64,000 bases of DNA from an uncultured Sphingomonadaceae bacterium. Its GTDB lineage: Bacteria; Pseudomonadota; Alphaproteobacteria; Sphingomonadales; Sphingomonadaceae. Below, one piece after another: positions 23,661-32,599 of this stretch; the first letter of the stretch is position 1, and each line of letters starts with the position of its first letter. Where the stretch lies: NCBI GenBank assembly GCA_947494305.1, contig CANLUL010000003.1, forward strand, positions 62,001 to 126,000. Direction: 5' to 3'. Both the position numbers and the translations under genes were made by a program. The notes under the pieces were generated by a model that saw only the letters and a list, made by a program, of their open reading frames with translations, had not been told where the DNA came from and ran no database searches.

Positions 23661-26003
23661 ATGGGATACTGGCTCGCGAAGGAACGAACTTCGCAGCAAA
23701 CCAGTTTTATGCAGCGATTTGATCCACGCTTTTGGACGATCAATTTCCCACGCCCTATGATGGCATCGATTGTGACAACCGCATCAGATGCCCTCAAAGT
23801 CGATGCTGTTTTCTACAATTCAGATGATCTTGCCGGATTGATTTGGGATAGCGAAGACACGCTCGATCATCCGTTACTCGCTTACGAAACACTGAAAGAT
23901 TACGCTCGTCTCAGCTGGCGATTTCATTGGAAATCTTCGGGTATCATGCCTCTGGATGCGGTGAACGGACCAACGCTAACTATCGAAGGGCGGGATGCGT
24001 CGGGTAATCCCAAAGCCTGGTATGTACGGCTTTGGAACTATGCTTCTGGGAGTCCAACAGATGCGCAGATATCAATAGAGTTTTCCAAACTGGATGGCGG
24101 TTTTCTGTTGCCGGGCGAGGCGGATCCGGTTCACCCGGATGATATAGACAGGCTGTTCATTTCGATCATCCCGCCCGAATATGATGCACTGGGCACGCGT
24201 TATGACACACCCAAAGTCGGGTGGGCTGAGATGAGTGAAATCCAAATTGATGGCGGCGGTGCGGTGCTTGAAATTGGCGATGTCATGGTTCCCGAAAACG
24301 GATTGTCCATGGCAACCGCCTATGATGACAGTTTCAATCAAACGCCGGAGCGGTTGCTGCGCTCGATCCGCGCGCTGGGCTATCGCGGAAGCATTAATCA
24401 CTATCTGGGGATGAGCCATTATTTCCGGCTCGGCACATCGGGCGAAGGGCTGTATGTTAGCCTTTCTCAACCGCAGTCTGGTGAAGAATTCGCGGCGATC
24501 AATCAACCATGCGCGGTATGGCATCGGGATTTTTTAAGGCGCGCCGATGCGATGGGTTTCGATGTCATTCAGTCGCTTTCTTATGAACTGTTCAACGCAC
24601 ACTGCTGGAACGACTGGAAACAGCGAGCCGAAAATGGTGATCAAGCGCTAACTGGGTGGGTACCGCCATCCACATTGCTGTCGCCTGCCAACGCCAATGC
24701 TATGGGTTATCTTCGGGCGGTGGCCCGGGCCTTTACTGCTATTGCCCGAGATGCCGGAGTGGCGATTAAGTTTCAGGTGGGTGAACCCTGGTGGTGGATC
24801 ATGCCGGATAAGCGGATTTGTCTGTACGATGCAGCTGCCAGTTCTGTCTTTGGATCACAAAGCGTGAGCATTGCCAGCATCGATGGCCCGAAAACCGACG
24901 CCCAAAAAGCCATGTTGGATCAAGCTGGTGCCATGCTGGCACAGTCCACCTCCAACTTGCTCGCTGCTGTAAAAAGCGAAGCCGGGGCAATGCCAGTTGA
25001 AACGCTGTTGCTGGCTTATCTGCCAACGATAGTGGATGCAAAAGCACCGGAAGCAAAGCGCGCAAACCTGCCCATCGGTTGGTCTGCGCCTGCCTTTGAT
25101 GTCCTGCAACTGGAAGATTATGACTGGGTGATAGCAGGTGATCGCCATGCCACACGGCGTGGGATCAACCTGGCGACCCAGCGGCTTGGCTATCCTATTG
25201 ATCGGCAGCATTATTTTGCGGGTTTTACCTTGTTGCCGGAAGATGATTTTATCTGGTCCAATATGGTGGAGGCGATTGATGATGCGCAGGACAGGGCCAC
25301 GCCCGCGATCTATGTCTGGGCGCTACCCCAAGTAGCGCGCGATGGATTTACCTATTTTGATGAAGAGGAAGAAAATGTGGATGCATTTGATGATGTCGAG
25401 TTTCCCATTGCAATCGGTCAGGGTGCGATCGTAGCACCAACATTCTCAACGGGTGTCATTACGACCTTATCGGGGCATGAGAAAAGAAATAGCGACTGGT
25501 CCGATGCCAAGATGGAATATGACGCAGGACCCGGTGTTCGCAGCGAAGACGAGTTAAGAACCTTAATAGATTTTTTCCGTGCGAGGCGCGGAGCAGCGAA
25601 AGCTTTCCGTTTCCGCGATCCATTGGACCATAGCTCGAATGCCATGACCGCTTCGCCCACCGCGCTTGATCAACAAATTGGTGTTGGAAACGGCCAGAAT
25701 ACCGAATTCGATTTGATTAAAACTTATGGGCAGGATGAATTCCAAAGCCGCCGAATCACCCGGCCTGTAGCTAACTCGTTGACTGTTGCAATCGATGGAC
25801 AAGCCGTTTCAAACTGGAGTTTAGAGCCATTGGGCCGGATTTTATTCGATCAACCGCCAGCGAGTGGAACGGTCGTCACAGCGGGCTTTCTGTTTGATGT
25901 TGCGGTACGCTTCGCCTCAGATCAATTGGAAGTCAGTCATGTAACGTTTCTGGCAGGAGAAGTGCCAGAGATACGGCTCTTAGAAGTCAGGGAAGCAGCG
26001 TGA
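23661..26003 (+). CDS. GTA distal tail protein (gp12, DUF2460) with large N-terminal TIM-barrel-like region
   Basis: This is a 780-residue fusion. Residues about 575-780 are the DUF2460 domain known from RcGTA gp12 (F-P-x-x-I-x-x-G-A, E-x-R-N, F-F-R-A-R-R-G, F-R-F-R-D-P). RcGTA gp12 is only about 210 residues. Residues 1-210 look beta-rich, and about 215-560 resemble a glycosidase-type TIM barrel, with F-Q-V-G-E-P-W-W-W (E375) and V-L-Q-L-E-D-Y-D-W as possible strand ends. The extra part may sheath or decorate the tail, or bind a surface polysaccharide. The barrel assignment is from sequence appearance only. There is no frameshift or stop at the junction, and the stop overlaps gp13. Confidence 0.8.
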   Translation: MGYWLAKERTSQQTSFMQRFDPRFWTINFPRPMMASIVTTASDALKVDAVFYNSDDLAGLIWDSEDTLDHPLLAYETLKDYARLSWRFHWKSSGIMPLDAVNGPTLTIEGRDASGNPKAWYVRLWNYASGSPTDAQISIEFSKLDGGFLLPGEADPVHPDDIDRLFISIIPPEYDALGTRYDTPKVGWAEMSEIQIDGGGAVLEIGDVMVPENGLSMATAYDDSFNQTPERLLRSIRALGYRGSINHYLGMSHYFRLGTSGEGLYVSLSQPQSGEEFAAINQPCAVWHRDFLRRADAMGFDVIQSLSYELFNAHCWNDWKQRAENGDQALTGWVPPSTLLSPANANAMGYLRAVARAFTAIARDAGVAIKFQVGEPWWWIMPDKRICLYDAAASSVFGSQSVSIASIDGPKTDAQKAMLDQAGAMLAQSTSNLLAAVKSEAGAMPVETLLLAYLPTIVDAKAPEAKRANLPIGWSAPAFDVLQLEDYDWVIAGDRHATRRGINLATQRLGYPIDRQHYFAGFTLLPEDDFIWSNMVEAIDDAQDRATPAIYVWALPQVARDGFTYFDEEEENVDAFDDVEFPIAIGQGAIVAPTFSTGVITTLSGHEKRNSDWSDAKMEYDAGPGVRSEDELRTLIDFFRARRGAAKAFRFRDPLDHSSNAMTASPTALDQQIGVGNGQNTEFDLIKTYGQDEFQSRRITRPVANSLTVAIDGQAVSNWSLEPLGRILFDQPPASGTVVTAGFLFDVAVRFASDQLEVSHVTFLAGEVPEIRLLEVREAA

Positions 26004-26818
26004 GCCTAACATGGTTGGACCGCGACCTTACGACAACAGCTTATGGGTGGCGACTTGATCGTGCTGATGGTGTGTCTTTCGGTTTTACCTCCCACGATCG
26101 AGATATTGTGGTCGACAATTTCCGCTATCGAGCAACCCCGGGGATGATACCGTCAACAATTTCTCTGAACGACAGTTTGGACGTCGATAGCGTGGAAATC
26201 GAAGGTGTCTTAAACGCTTCGGCAATTACAGAGGAAGACCTAGTCGCCGGTCGATGGAACGGAGCGCAATTACAGATTGTGCTGCTCAATTGGGAATCTC
26301 CGAATGATGAAGCCAAGCATTTGATTTCCGGAGAATTTGGTGAAATCACGCGTTCCGGTAATTCTTTTCAAGTCGAAATACTGGGCCCTACATCATTTCT
26401 AGACGAGGCCATTGTCCCCTTAACATCACCAACATGTAGAGCGCGATTTGGCGACAAGCAATGCAAGTTAAGCCTGCATGAGTATCAGCAAGAAGTGACG
26501 CTGAGTGGGCGCGATGGATCTCGAATGGAAATTGAAGATTTGGCGGGGCTGGCTTCAAGCTATGCCTTTGGTGAGCTGCGCTGGCTGAGTGGTCATAATT
26601 GTGGCCTATCGTCGGCAGTTTTGAAAGGCGAAGGCAATGCAGTCTGGTTGGCCGATGCGCCGGCAGACGTGGCGGTAATTGGCGAAAGAGTGCTGTTGAC
26701 AGCGGGATGTGATAAAAATTTCACGACCTGTCAAAACCGATTTGCAAATAGCCTAAATTTTCGTGGCGAACCGCATTTGCCTGGCAATGACTTGCTAACC
26801 CGATATCCGGGAACTTGA
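26000..26818 (+). CDS. GTA baseplate hub protein, DUF2163 (gp13-like)
   Basis: This 272-residue DUF2163 protein starts at a GTG overlapping the previous stop (GTGA). Landmarks include Y-G-W-R-L-D-R-A-D-G-V-S-F-G-F-T-S-H-D-R-D near the start and a cysteine-rich region: T-S-P-T-C-R-A-R-F-G-D-K-Q-C, then G-H-N-C, then G-C-D-K-N-F-T-T-C-Q-N-R-F. In RcGTA, gp13 forms part of the hub and coordinates a metal cluster through conserved cysteines; the same cysteine spacing is visible here. It ends with N-F-R-G-E-P-H-L-P-G-N-D. Confidence 0.88.
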   Translation: MSLTWLDRDLTTTAYGWRLDRADGVSFGFTSHDRDIVVDNFRYRATPGMIPSTISLNDSLDVDSVEIEGVLNASAITEEDLVAGRWNGAQLQIVLLNWESPNDEAKHLISGEFGEITRSGNSFQVEILGPTSFLDEAIVPLTSPTCRARFGDKQCKLSLHEYQQEVTLSGRDGSRMEIEDLAGLASSYAFGELRWLSGHNCGLSSAVLKGEGNAVWLADAPADVAVIGERVLLTAGCDKNFTTCQNRFANSLNFRGEPHLPGNDLLTRYPGT

Positions 26819-26819
26819 A

Positions 26820-27233
26820 ATGAAAGATCGAGCAACTGCATTGGCAGATGAAGCGCTTTTATTGTGCGGCACCGATTTCCGGTTGCATGGCCGGGATGCG
26901 GAAACTGGATTAGATTGCGTTGGGCTTGCAGGTCTTTGTATATCTGCCGTCAATCTGCAATCCATGGTTCCGACCGGATACTCCCTGCGCGGTGGTAACG
27001 TAGAGGTCATTATCGGCCTTATGGAGCAAGCCGGGTTTGAAAAAGTCTGCCGCCAAAGCGCGCCTCTTGACGGTGATGTGCTGTTGGTTCGGGTCAGCCC
27101 GGTTCAACTCCATTTCATGATTCGCGCACAAGATGGATATGTGCATGCACATGCGGGTTTGCGGAAAGTTGTTCTTTCCCCTGGGTCATGCCCCTGGCCG
27201 ATTTTAGCAATATTCCGAATTATGGAGTCCTGA
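26820..27233 (+). CDS. GTA cell-wall peptidase, NlpC/P60-like (gp14-like)
   Basis: This 137-residue protein is of the NlpC/P60 papain-like fold. The nucleophile is C33 in G-L-D-C-V-G-L-A-G-L-C, and the catalytic histidine lies in Y-V-H-A-H-A-G-L (H109 or H111). It sits at the tail tip and would cut peptidoglycan during DNA injection. It starts one base after the hub gene's stop codon and is followed immediately by gp15. Confidence 0.88.
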   Translation: MKDRATALADEALLLCGTDFRLHGRDAETGLDCVGLAGLCISAVNLQSMVPTGYSLRGGNVEVIIGLMEQAGFEKVCRQSAPLDGDVLLVRVSPVQLHFMIRAQDGYVHAHAGLRKVVLSPGSCPWPILAIFRIMES

Positions 27234-29441
27234 ATGGCAACTCTAGTTTTAACGGCTGTAGGGACGGCTGTCGGTGGCCCCATTGGCGGCGCATTGGGCG
27301 CACTGGTGGGCCAACAGGTTGACCAGAACATCCTTTTCAAACCCCCGGCGCGCGAAGGCCCGAGAATCCAGGAACTGGCAGTTCAGACATCCAGCTACGG
27401 AACACAAATCCCGCGAATTTTTGGTAGCATGCGCATCGCTGGTTCTGTTATTTGGGCAACCGATCTTAAGGAAACCCAAAATACGGAGGGCGGGAAAGGG
27501 CGTCCTGACACAACAACATACAGCTATTCCGCCTGTTTCGCTGTAGCTTTATCCAGTCGACCTATTCGAGGAATTGGCCGCATTTGGGCAGATGGAAATC
27601 TGTTTCGCGGTGTTGCTGGAGATTTTAAAACCGCAACTGGATTTCGCTTTTTCGAGGGTCATGAAGATCAATCACGAGATGGTTTAATTGCGTCAGCCGA
27701 GGGCGTAGATGCTGCGCCTGCCTATCGCGGGATGGCTATCGCCGTTTTTGAAGAAATGGAATTGGCGGATTATGGAAATCGCATTCCATCACTGACCTTT
27801 GAAATTATCGCTGATGATGGCTCAATAGATCTGGTCGATATCGTAAATGATCTTTCTGATCATCGGATATCCCTTTACTCACAAGAACGGCTCGATGGTT
27901 ATGCGGCATCTGGAGAAAACCGTCGAGCAGCCATGGACCCTATTGTCGACAACTATCGTTTGTCATTTTCGGCCGAAAATGGCGTGATTTTTGGACATTC
28001 TAGAATGAAAAGCACTTCCTCTGTGAAGGCTATCAAGACAGCCAGTTACGTTACTGACATAAATGGATCTGCAGTGGCGAAACCCCAATTTGAAACTGTT
28101 TCTGAAACGAAAATACCGGGTCAACTGACTCTTCGATACTATGAACCGGAAAGAGATTATCAGTCTGGATCACAGAGTGGTTTTCGACCGGGGATTAGCC
28201 GGGTCATTGCCCAACAAGATTTTCCTGCGGCAATCAATGCTTCTTTGGCTAAGCGCATAAGCCAAGAACTTTTATGGAATATATATTTCGAGAGATCCTC
28301 CGCTTCGATCGAGGTTCCCCGCGATGCTCAATTGGGGAAGCCTGGTGATCTCGTGCAACTGGACGGCCAAAAAGCATGGGTCATTCGAAATCATGAATTT
28401 CGGGCTGGATCTGCATCTCTGTCCTTGACCAGCACTGGTACCCATTTGGAAATGGCAGATTTAGAAAGTGACGGCGGCAGATCGGTTTCCAACTTGGATG
28501 CCACTGCTGGCGTCACCAGACTGGCTTTGTTCGATTTGCCTTTTGCGCCACAAGCACCAAATCAGGCTGCAACATCAGCGCAATTATTTGCCATTGCAGC
28601 TGGAGGAAAAGGCTGGCGCAATGCTGATCTGTACCAAGCGCAAGCGGATGGATCAGTTGGCAAATTTGTGGGAAAGTTGTCTTCACCGGGCATATTGGGC
28701 TCCGTAGAACAAGTTTTTGAACCCGGAAGCGCTTTACTGCTGGATCAAAACACGACCGTGACGGTTAAGCTGCATCATTCTGATATGCGGCTCAACGACG
28801 CAGATGACGTCCAACTTTATGCTGGCAAGAACGTTGCGATACTAGGGCAAGAAATCATACAATTTGCTAGAGCTGAGGCTCTGGGTGATGGACGATATTT
28901 ATTGTCGCGTTTTTATAGAGGTTTGGCTGGAACAGAACGTTTTATTGAAAACCACAAATCCCAGGAAGTCTTTATGTTGGTTGAACTGGCTTCTGCGACT
29001 TCAATATCTCCAAGTCATTTTACTCTCTTCGAGCCGGTAAAATTTGCGGCTTTGGGTCGCGATGATGCAGTGCCAGTTCTTGCTGAAATCGATTCGCCTG
29101 GAAACGCGTTGAGACCAAGGGAGCCGGTCCATATAAAATCCAGCTTCACTGACGCAGGTGATTTGGAACTGGTCTGGACAAGGCGTTCAAGAGCAGGTTC
29201 TGAATGGGTGGATCATGTCGACATGCCACTAGCCGAAGAGTTTGAAGAATATTTAGTCGAATGGAAAAGCAGTTCAGGTGAATCGCTAGGCGAGGCATCG
29301 GTTGGGGCGCCTCAATTCAGTGTGATGAAGTCGCAGATTTTGGATTATCGTGAACAGGAAATATCTCAAATCCAATTCAATGTACGACAACGGGGGCAAT
29401 ATACGATGTCTGCCGCGGCTTCGTTGACGGTCTCAATATAG
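27234..29441 (+). CDS. GTA host-specificity/tail tip protein (gp15-like), short form
   Basis: This 735-residue protein has the gp15 N terminus: a glycine/alanine-rich hydrophobic stretch (T-A-V-G-G-P-I-G-G-A-L-G-A-L-V-G), P-R-I-F-G-S-M-R-I-A-G-S-V-I-W-A-T, and A-P-A-Y-R-G-M-A-I-A-V-F-E-E-M-E-L. It goes directly on to the phage-tail hub region, and I see no internal GTA TIM-barrel segment. RcGTA gp15 is about 1300 residues and contains such a barrel. It would form the central hub and megatron-like tip contacting the recipient cell. Base composition appears somewhat more AT-rich than the terminase end of the cluster, judged by eye. Confidence 0.87.
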   Translation: MATLVLTAVGTAVGGPIGGALGALVGQQVDQNILFKPPAREGPRIQELAVQTSSYGTQIPRIFGSMRIAGSVIWATDLKETQNTEGGKGRPDTTTYSYSACFAVALSSRPIRGIGRIWADGNLFRGVAGDFKTATGFRFFEGHEDQSRDGLIASAEGVDAAPAYRGMAIAVFEEMELADYGNRIPSLTFEIIADDGSIDLVDIVNDLSDHRISLYSQERLDGYAASGENRRAAMDPIVDNYRLSFSAENGVIFGHSRMKSTSSVKAIKTASYVTDINGSAVAKPQFETVSETKIPGQLTLRYYEPERDYQSGSQSGFRPGISRVIAQQDFPAAINASLAKRISQELLWNIYFERSSASIEVPRDAQLGKPGDLVQLDGQKAWVIRNHEFRAGSASLSLTSTGTHLEMADLESDGGRSVSNLDATAGVTRLALFDLPFAPQAPNQAATSAQLFAIAAGGKGWRNADLYQAQADGSVGKFVGKLSSPGILGSVEQVFEPGSALLLDQNTTVTVKLHHSDMRLNDADDVQLYAGKNVAILGQEIIQFARAEALGDGRYLLSRFYRGLAGTERFIENHKSQEVFMLVELASATSISPSHFTLFEPVKFAALGRDDAVPVLAEIDSPGNALRPREPVHIKSSFTDAGDLELVWTRRSRAGSEWVDHVDMPLAEEFEEYLVEWKSSSGESLGEASVGAPQFSVMKSQILDYREQEISQIQFNVRQRGQYTMSAAASLTVSI

Positions 29442-29492
29442 GCGAGTTGTCTCGAATTTCTTCAGATACTGGATTTAACAGGAATTTTCATC

Positions 29493-29939
29493 ATGCAATC
29501 ATTACAAACGCCGCGCTATAAATTACCATTGTTAGCGACAGGGCAAGCCCACAAGGAGCGATTTCATAATGAAGCGCTCACTTTGCTGGACTTCTTAGTA
29601 TGTCCGATTGTGCAAGCTAAGCATAGCGATCCAAATATACTCGTGCCATCTGAAGGGAAAGCATGGCTGGTGGATGCAAATCCAACAGGCGACTGGGTTT
29701 CTCGAACGAATCAAATCGCAATTTGGACCGCTGGAGGATGGCGTTTCGTGGAACCAAATATTGGCGCGGAAATATTTATAGCTGATGCCAATGAAACTGC
29801 CATTTTTCGGGGAAACAATTGGGTTTCTCATGGAGCGATTGTTGGACCCGAAGGGGGCTCCGTAATCGATATCGAAGCCAGAATCGCCATTGATTCGATG
29901 CTGGAAGCGCTAAGAATCAAAGCAGTAATCGAAGGTTAG
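29493..29939 (+). CDS. DUF2793 tail-fibre-like protein
   Basis: This 148-residue protein carries the DUF2793 pattern: L-P-L-L-A-T-G-Q-A-H-K-E-R-F-H-N-E-A-L-T-L-L-D near residue 12, then W-L-V-D-A-N-P-T-G-D-W, and W-R-F-V-E-P-N-I-G-A. DUF2793 proteins are tail or head fibres; in R. capsulatus the related Rcc00171 is encoded away from the main cluster and is much longer. Here only the attachment-like domain is present, ending in a short helical tail. It is probably the last gene of the GTA transcript. Confidence 0.82.
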   Translation: MQSLQTPRYKLPLLATGQAHKERFHNEALTLLDFLVCPIVQAKHSDPNILVPSEGKAWLVDANPTGDWVSRTNQIAIWTAGGWRFVEPNIGAEIFIADANETAIFRGNNWVSHGAIVGPEGGSVIDIEARIAIDSMLEALRIKAVIEG

Positions 29940-30026
29940 GAATTGAAATCAGGCGATTTTCACCGAACAAGAGCCAAGAAATCAGTGATTTTGACGGAAT
30001 TCGCGATCATTTTTTGCCCTAAATAT

Positions 30027-30046
30027 CGAAAATGGCGACATTTTCG
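30027..30046. promoter_or_regulatory. Perfect 8-bp-arm palindrome with GNRA loop upstream of the OmpA-like gene
   Basis: CGAAAATG-GCGA-CATTTTCG lies in the 199-base gap between the GTA cluster and the porin gene. No T run follows. It could be an operator or an RNA stem-loop at the 3' end of the GTA message. A loose promoter candidate (TTGCAC at 30070, TACAAA at 30093, 17-base spacing) follows it. Confidence 0.4.
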
Positions 30047-30138
30047 CAACAGTTCCATCATTTGTCAGCTTGCACTGTTGGGCCGCAATGGCTACAAAGC
30101 GCCGTGAATTTAGAACCTAATTGAGAAGGGGAATATAA

Positions 30139-31245
30139 ATGCGGAAGCTAGCCATAGGATTGGCGCTTGCCTCCACGGCGCTTGCTTCACCTGCTCTGGC
30201 ACGTGATGGCCAGTGGTATGTGGGCATCGAGGGCGGTGCACTGCTTGTTGAGGATGTTACGTCCGATGTAGGCATAGTAACTGACACTAACGAAGTGGAT
30301 CATGATACAGGTTATGATTTCGATGGAATCGTTGGTTATGACTTTGGAGGATTCCGGTTGGAGTCTGAAGTTGCTTATAAATCAGCTGCGGCTGAAAGAG
30401 TTCAGGCCGGAGCTCCTGGCATTCCAACGCTTGCCAACGGTGCCGGAACATTTATTGGCACAACGCCAATTTCTGGCGAAATTAATTCGTTGAGCTTCAT
30501 GATCAACGGTCTGTTGGACTTTGGTGATGATGATGGCATTCAAGGTTTCGCTGGCGTCGGTGTTGGTGTGGCACGTACGGAAGTTACCAATATCTTTGCT
30601 GGTCCATATTTGGATGATTCAGATACTGGTTTTGCTTGGCAAGTTCTTGCGGGTATCCGTGCACCACTGAGCGATAGCTGGGACGTTGGTCTTAAATATC
30701 GTTTCTACAATGCTGACAGAATTAGCCTAGTTGACCAAGTTGGTCGGAATGTGGAAACGCGTATGCGTTCGCATTCTATGCTTGGTAGCTTGATCTACAA
30801 CTTTGGCGGTGAACCAGAGGCACCACCTCCACCACCTCCTCCACCACCTCCACCACCTCCACCTCCACCACCACCGCCACCTCCGGCAGCTGTGTGTGCT
30901 CCTGGACCATATATTGTATTCTTTGACTGGGATCAGTCAGATATCACACCAGAAGCAGCTACGGTTCTGGACAATGCGGTCACGGCATATGGTGATTGCG
31001 GTAACGCAGCAGTGATGCTTGCGGGTAATGCGGATAAATCTGGTTCTGCAAGCTACAATGTTGGTCTATCTCAACGTCGTAACGCAGCAGTTCGTGCTTA
31101 TCTTGAATCACGCGGCATTAATGGCGGTGTGATCTCTAGTGAAGCCTTCGGTGAATCGCGTCCTCGCGTTGACACTGCAGACGGTGTTCGCGAACCACAA
31201 AACAGAAACGTTACCATTCAATATGGTCCGGGTTCTGGAAACTAG
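30139..31245 (+). CDS. OmpA-family outer membrane protein with polyproline linker
   Basis: This 368-residue protein has a signal peptide (residues 1-21, ending A-L-A). An N-terminal eight-stranded beta-barrel-like region (about 24-222) is followed by 21 consecutive prolines (residues 229-249) and a C-terminal OmpA-like peptidoglycan-binding domain (about 255-368). That domain contains F-F-D-W-D-Q-S-D-I-T-P, G-N-A-D-K-S-G and L-S-Q-R-R-N-A-A-V. It anchors the outer membrane to the cell wall. The start has an AGAAGGGGAA ribosome site, and a strong terminator follows, so it is a monocistronic, probably highly expressed gene. Confidence 0.93.
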   Translation: MRKLAIGLALASTALASPALARDGQWYVGIEGGALLVEDVTSDVGIVTDTNEVDHDTGYDFDGIVGYDFGGFRLESEVAYKSAAAERVQAGAPGIPTLANGAGTFIGTTPISGEINSLSFMINGLLDFGDDDGIQGFAGVGVGVARTEVTNIFAGPYLDDSDTGFAWQVLAGIRAPLSDSWDVGLKYRFYNADRISLVDQVGRNVETRMRSHSMLGSLIYNFGGEPEAPPPPPPPPPPPPPPPPPPPPPAAVCAPGPYIVFFDWDQSDITPEAATVLDNAVTAYGDCGNAAVMLAGNADKSGSASYNVGLSQRRNAAVRAYLESRGINGGVISSEAFGESRPRVDTADGVREPQNRNVTIQYGPGSGN

Positions 31246-31267
31246 TCTTATTTACTAGTTAACAAGA

Positions 31268-31297
31268 GGGCTGGTCGAGAGACCGGCCCTTTTTTTT
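31268..31297 (+). terminator. Strong intrinsic terminator of the OmpA-like gene
   Basis: GGGCTGGTC (31268-31276) and GACCGGCCC (31281-31289) pair around a GAGA tetraloop, with one G-T wobble, followed by eight T residues. Confidence 0.9.
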
Positions 31298-31391
31298 GAT
31301 ATCTACGGACATGTTCCGTTCTTGGTAGAGATCAAATAGCAATTACTTAGTTTCAGCTGGAAGATGCTCACTCCTTGTTGGGGGTGTAATC

Positions 31392-31946
31392 GTGATTCCA
31401 TTTTCACAAATAAACCGGCCAAATGATGCCAATCATAGACCGAACTATCAACGTCATCACTTGATCCCTCGTCAGGCTCGTTTGGAATCCGGCCTTCAGA
31501 ATATCTTTCACAGTTTACAAGATGGCGGTTTCAATTTGGAAGATTTTGAAACAAACGGCATTTTGCTTCCCAGTTGTGAGAACGAAGCTTTGCGGACTGG
31601 TTGGCCTCTTCATAGAGGGCCGCATCCGCGGTACAATGAAATTGTAATAGAGCGACTTGTTCACATATCGAAACTTGGAGATCAAATTGATAAACCCGCT
31701 GAACGACAAGGCTTCATTCAATTCAGGTTGTTTCTGTTACTTTCCAGTTTGCACTCTGGACTTAACAAGCAACGCTTCAAGAAAATTTCTCTAAGTCACC
31801 GTGATCCTTTGCGATCAAAACATAAATTTGATTTAATCGATTCGCGGATCGAAAAAATGCATAAAAAAATGCCGGATCGGTCACAGAAACGAGCTTGTTT
31901 TACTTTGAAGAATCTTGAAAACCGAAAGTATATTTCGGAACTTTAA
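31392..31946 (+). CDS. AHH-domain nuclease-like protein
   Basis: This 184-residue protein has no signal peptide and starts at a GTG after a GGGGG-rich ribosome site. Residues about 20-90 show the AHH pattern of the HNH/Endo VII superfamily: R-H-H-L-I-P-R-Q (H22, H23), a middle F-x-x-N-G-I-L-L-P, and [11 protein letters not shown] (H74, H78). AHH nucleases are best known as toxin tips, but stand-alone copies like this are, as I recall, common in sphingomonads. No immunity-like gene sits next to it. The stop overlaps that of convergent purQ in a shared TTAA. Catalysis has not been shown. Confidence 0.75.
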   Translation: MIPFSQINRPNDANHRPNYQRHHLIPRQARLESGLQNIFHSLQDGGFNLEDFETNGILLPSCENEALRTGWPLHRGPHPRYNEIVIERLVHISKLGDQIDKPAERQGFIQFRLFLLLSSLHSGLNKQRFKKISLSHRDPLRSKHKFDLIDSRIEKMHKKMPDRSQKRACFTLKNLENRKYISEL

Positions 31947-32599
31947 GCCGCTAAACTTTCAAAAAGTTTCAATCCATCAGTGCCGCCGTGGCACAGCTCA
32001 ATCGCCCGCTCAGGATGGGGCATCATGCCTAACACATTGCCTTCCCGATTGATGATACCGGCAATATTCCGTTGGGATCCATTAACATTGTCACCATATC
32101 GAAAGACGATACGACCCTCACTTTCCAGTTCAGTGAGGACATCATCATTTGCAAAATAGTTTCCGTCATGATGTGCGATCGGTAATGTAATAGAGGTTTG
32201 GGAAGAATAGCCAGACGAGAAATGTGAAGTCGAGTTTTCGACCTGTAGTTGAACATCTTTACATAAGAAGTTCATTTGACTGTTGCGCATTAAGGCTCCC
32301 GGCAACAGTCCGATTTCGGTCAGTATCTGAAAGCCGTTACATACACCCAATACCCGAACTCCTCTTTTGGCAGCAGCTAGGATGGGGTCAATTATATGTG
32401 TTCTCGATGCCATCGCGCCGCATCTGAGATAGTCACCATAGGAAAAACCACCGGGAATAGCGATAACGTCTAGATTTTCGGGAAGTTCGGTCTCGCCATG
32501 CCAAACCATCTTCGGTTGCTCACCAGTTACTTTTGCCAGCGCAACAGCCATATCTCGATCGCAATTGGACCCTGGAAAAACTATCACGGCTGATTTCAT
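31943..32599 (-). CDS. purQ: Phosphoribosylformylglycinamidine synthase, glutaminase subunit
   Basis: This 218-residue class I glutamine amidotransferase supplies ammonia to PurL in step four of purine synthesis. The nucleophile cysteine is C87 in L-G-V-C-N-G-F-Q, and the C-terminal His-Glu pair lies in M-M-P-H-P-E-R. N-terminal P-G-S-N-C-D-R-D and the glycine-rich P-G-G-F-S-Y-G-D-Y are also typical. Its start overlaps the end of purS by 4 bases. The large subunit purL is not in the window. Confidence 0.95.
   Translation of the reverse strand: MKSAVIVFPGSNCDRDMAVALAKVTGEQPKMVWHGETELPENLDVIAIPGGFSYGDYLRCGAMASRTHIIDPILAAAKRGVRVLGVCNGFQILTEIGLLPGALMRNSQMNFLCKDVQLQVENSTSHFSSGYSSQTSITLPIAHHDGNYFANDDVLTELESEGRIVFRYGDNVNGSQRNIAGIINREGNVLGMMPHPERAIELCHGGTDGLKLFESLAA

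Noticed and set aside
15305-29939. Interpretation as an ordinary prophage
   Set aside because: No integrase, repressor, replication or lysis genes and no att-like flanking repeats were seen, and gene order is that of RcGTA.
30823-30885. Polyproline tract as a CRISPR-like or tandem DNA repeat
   Set aside because: It is an in-frame run of proline codons within the OmpA-like gene, without spacers or fixed repeat unit.
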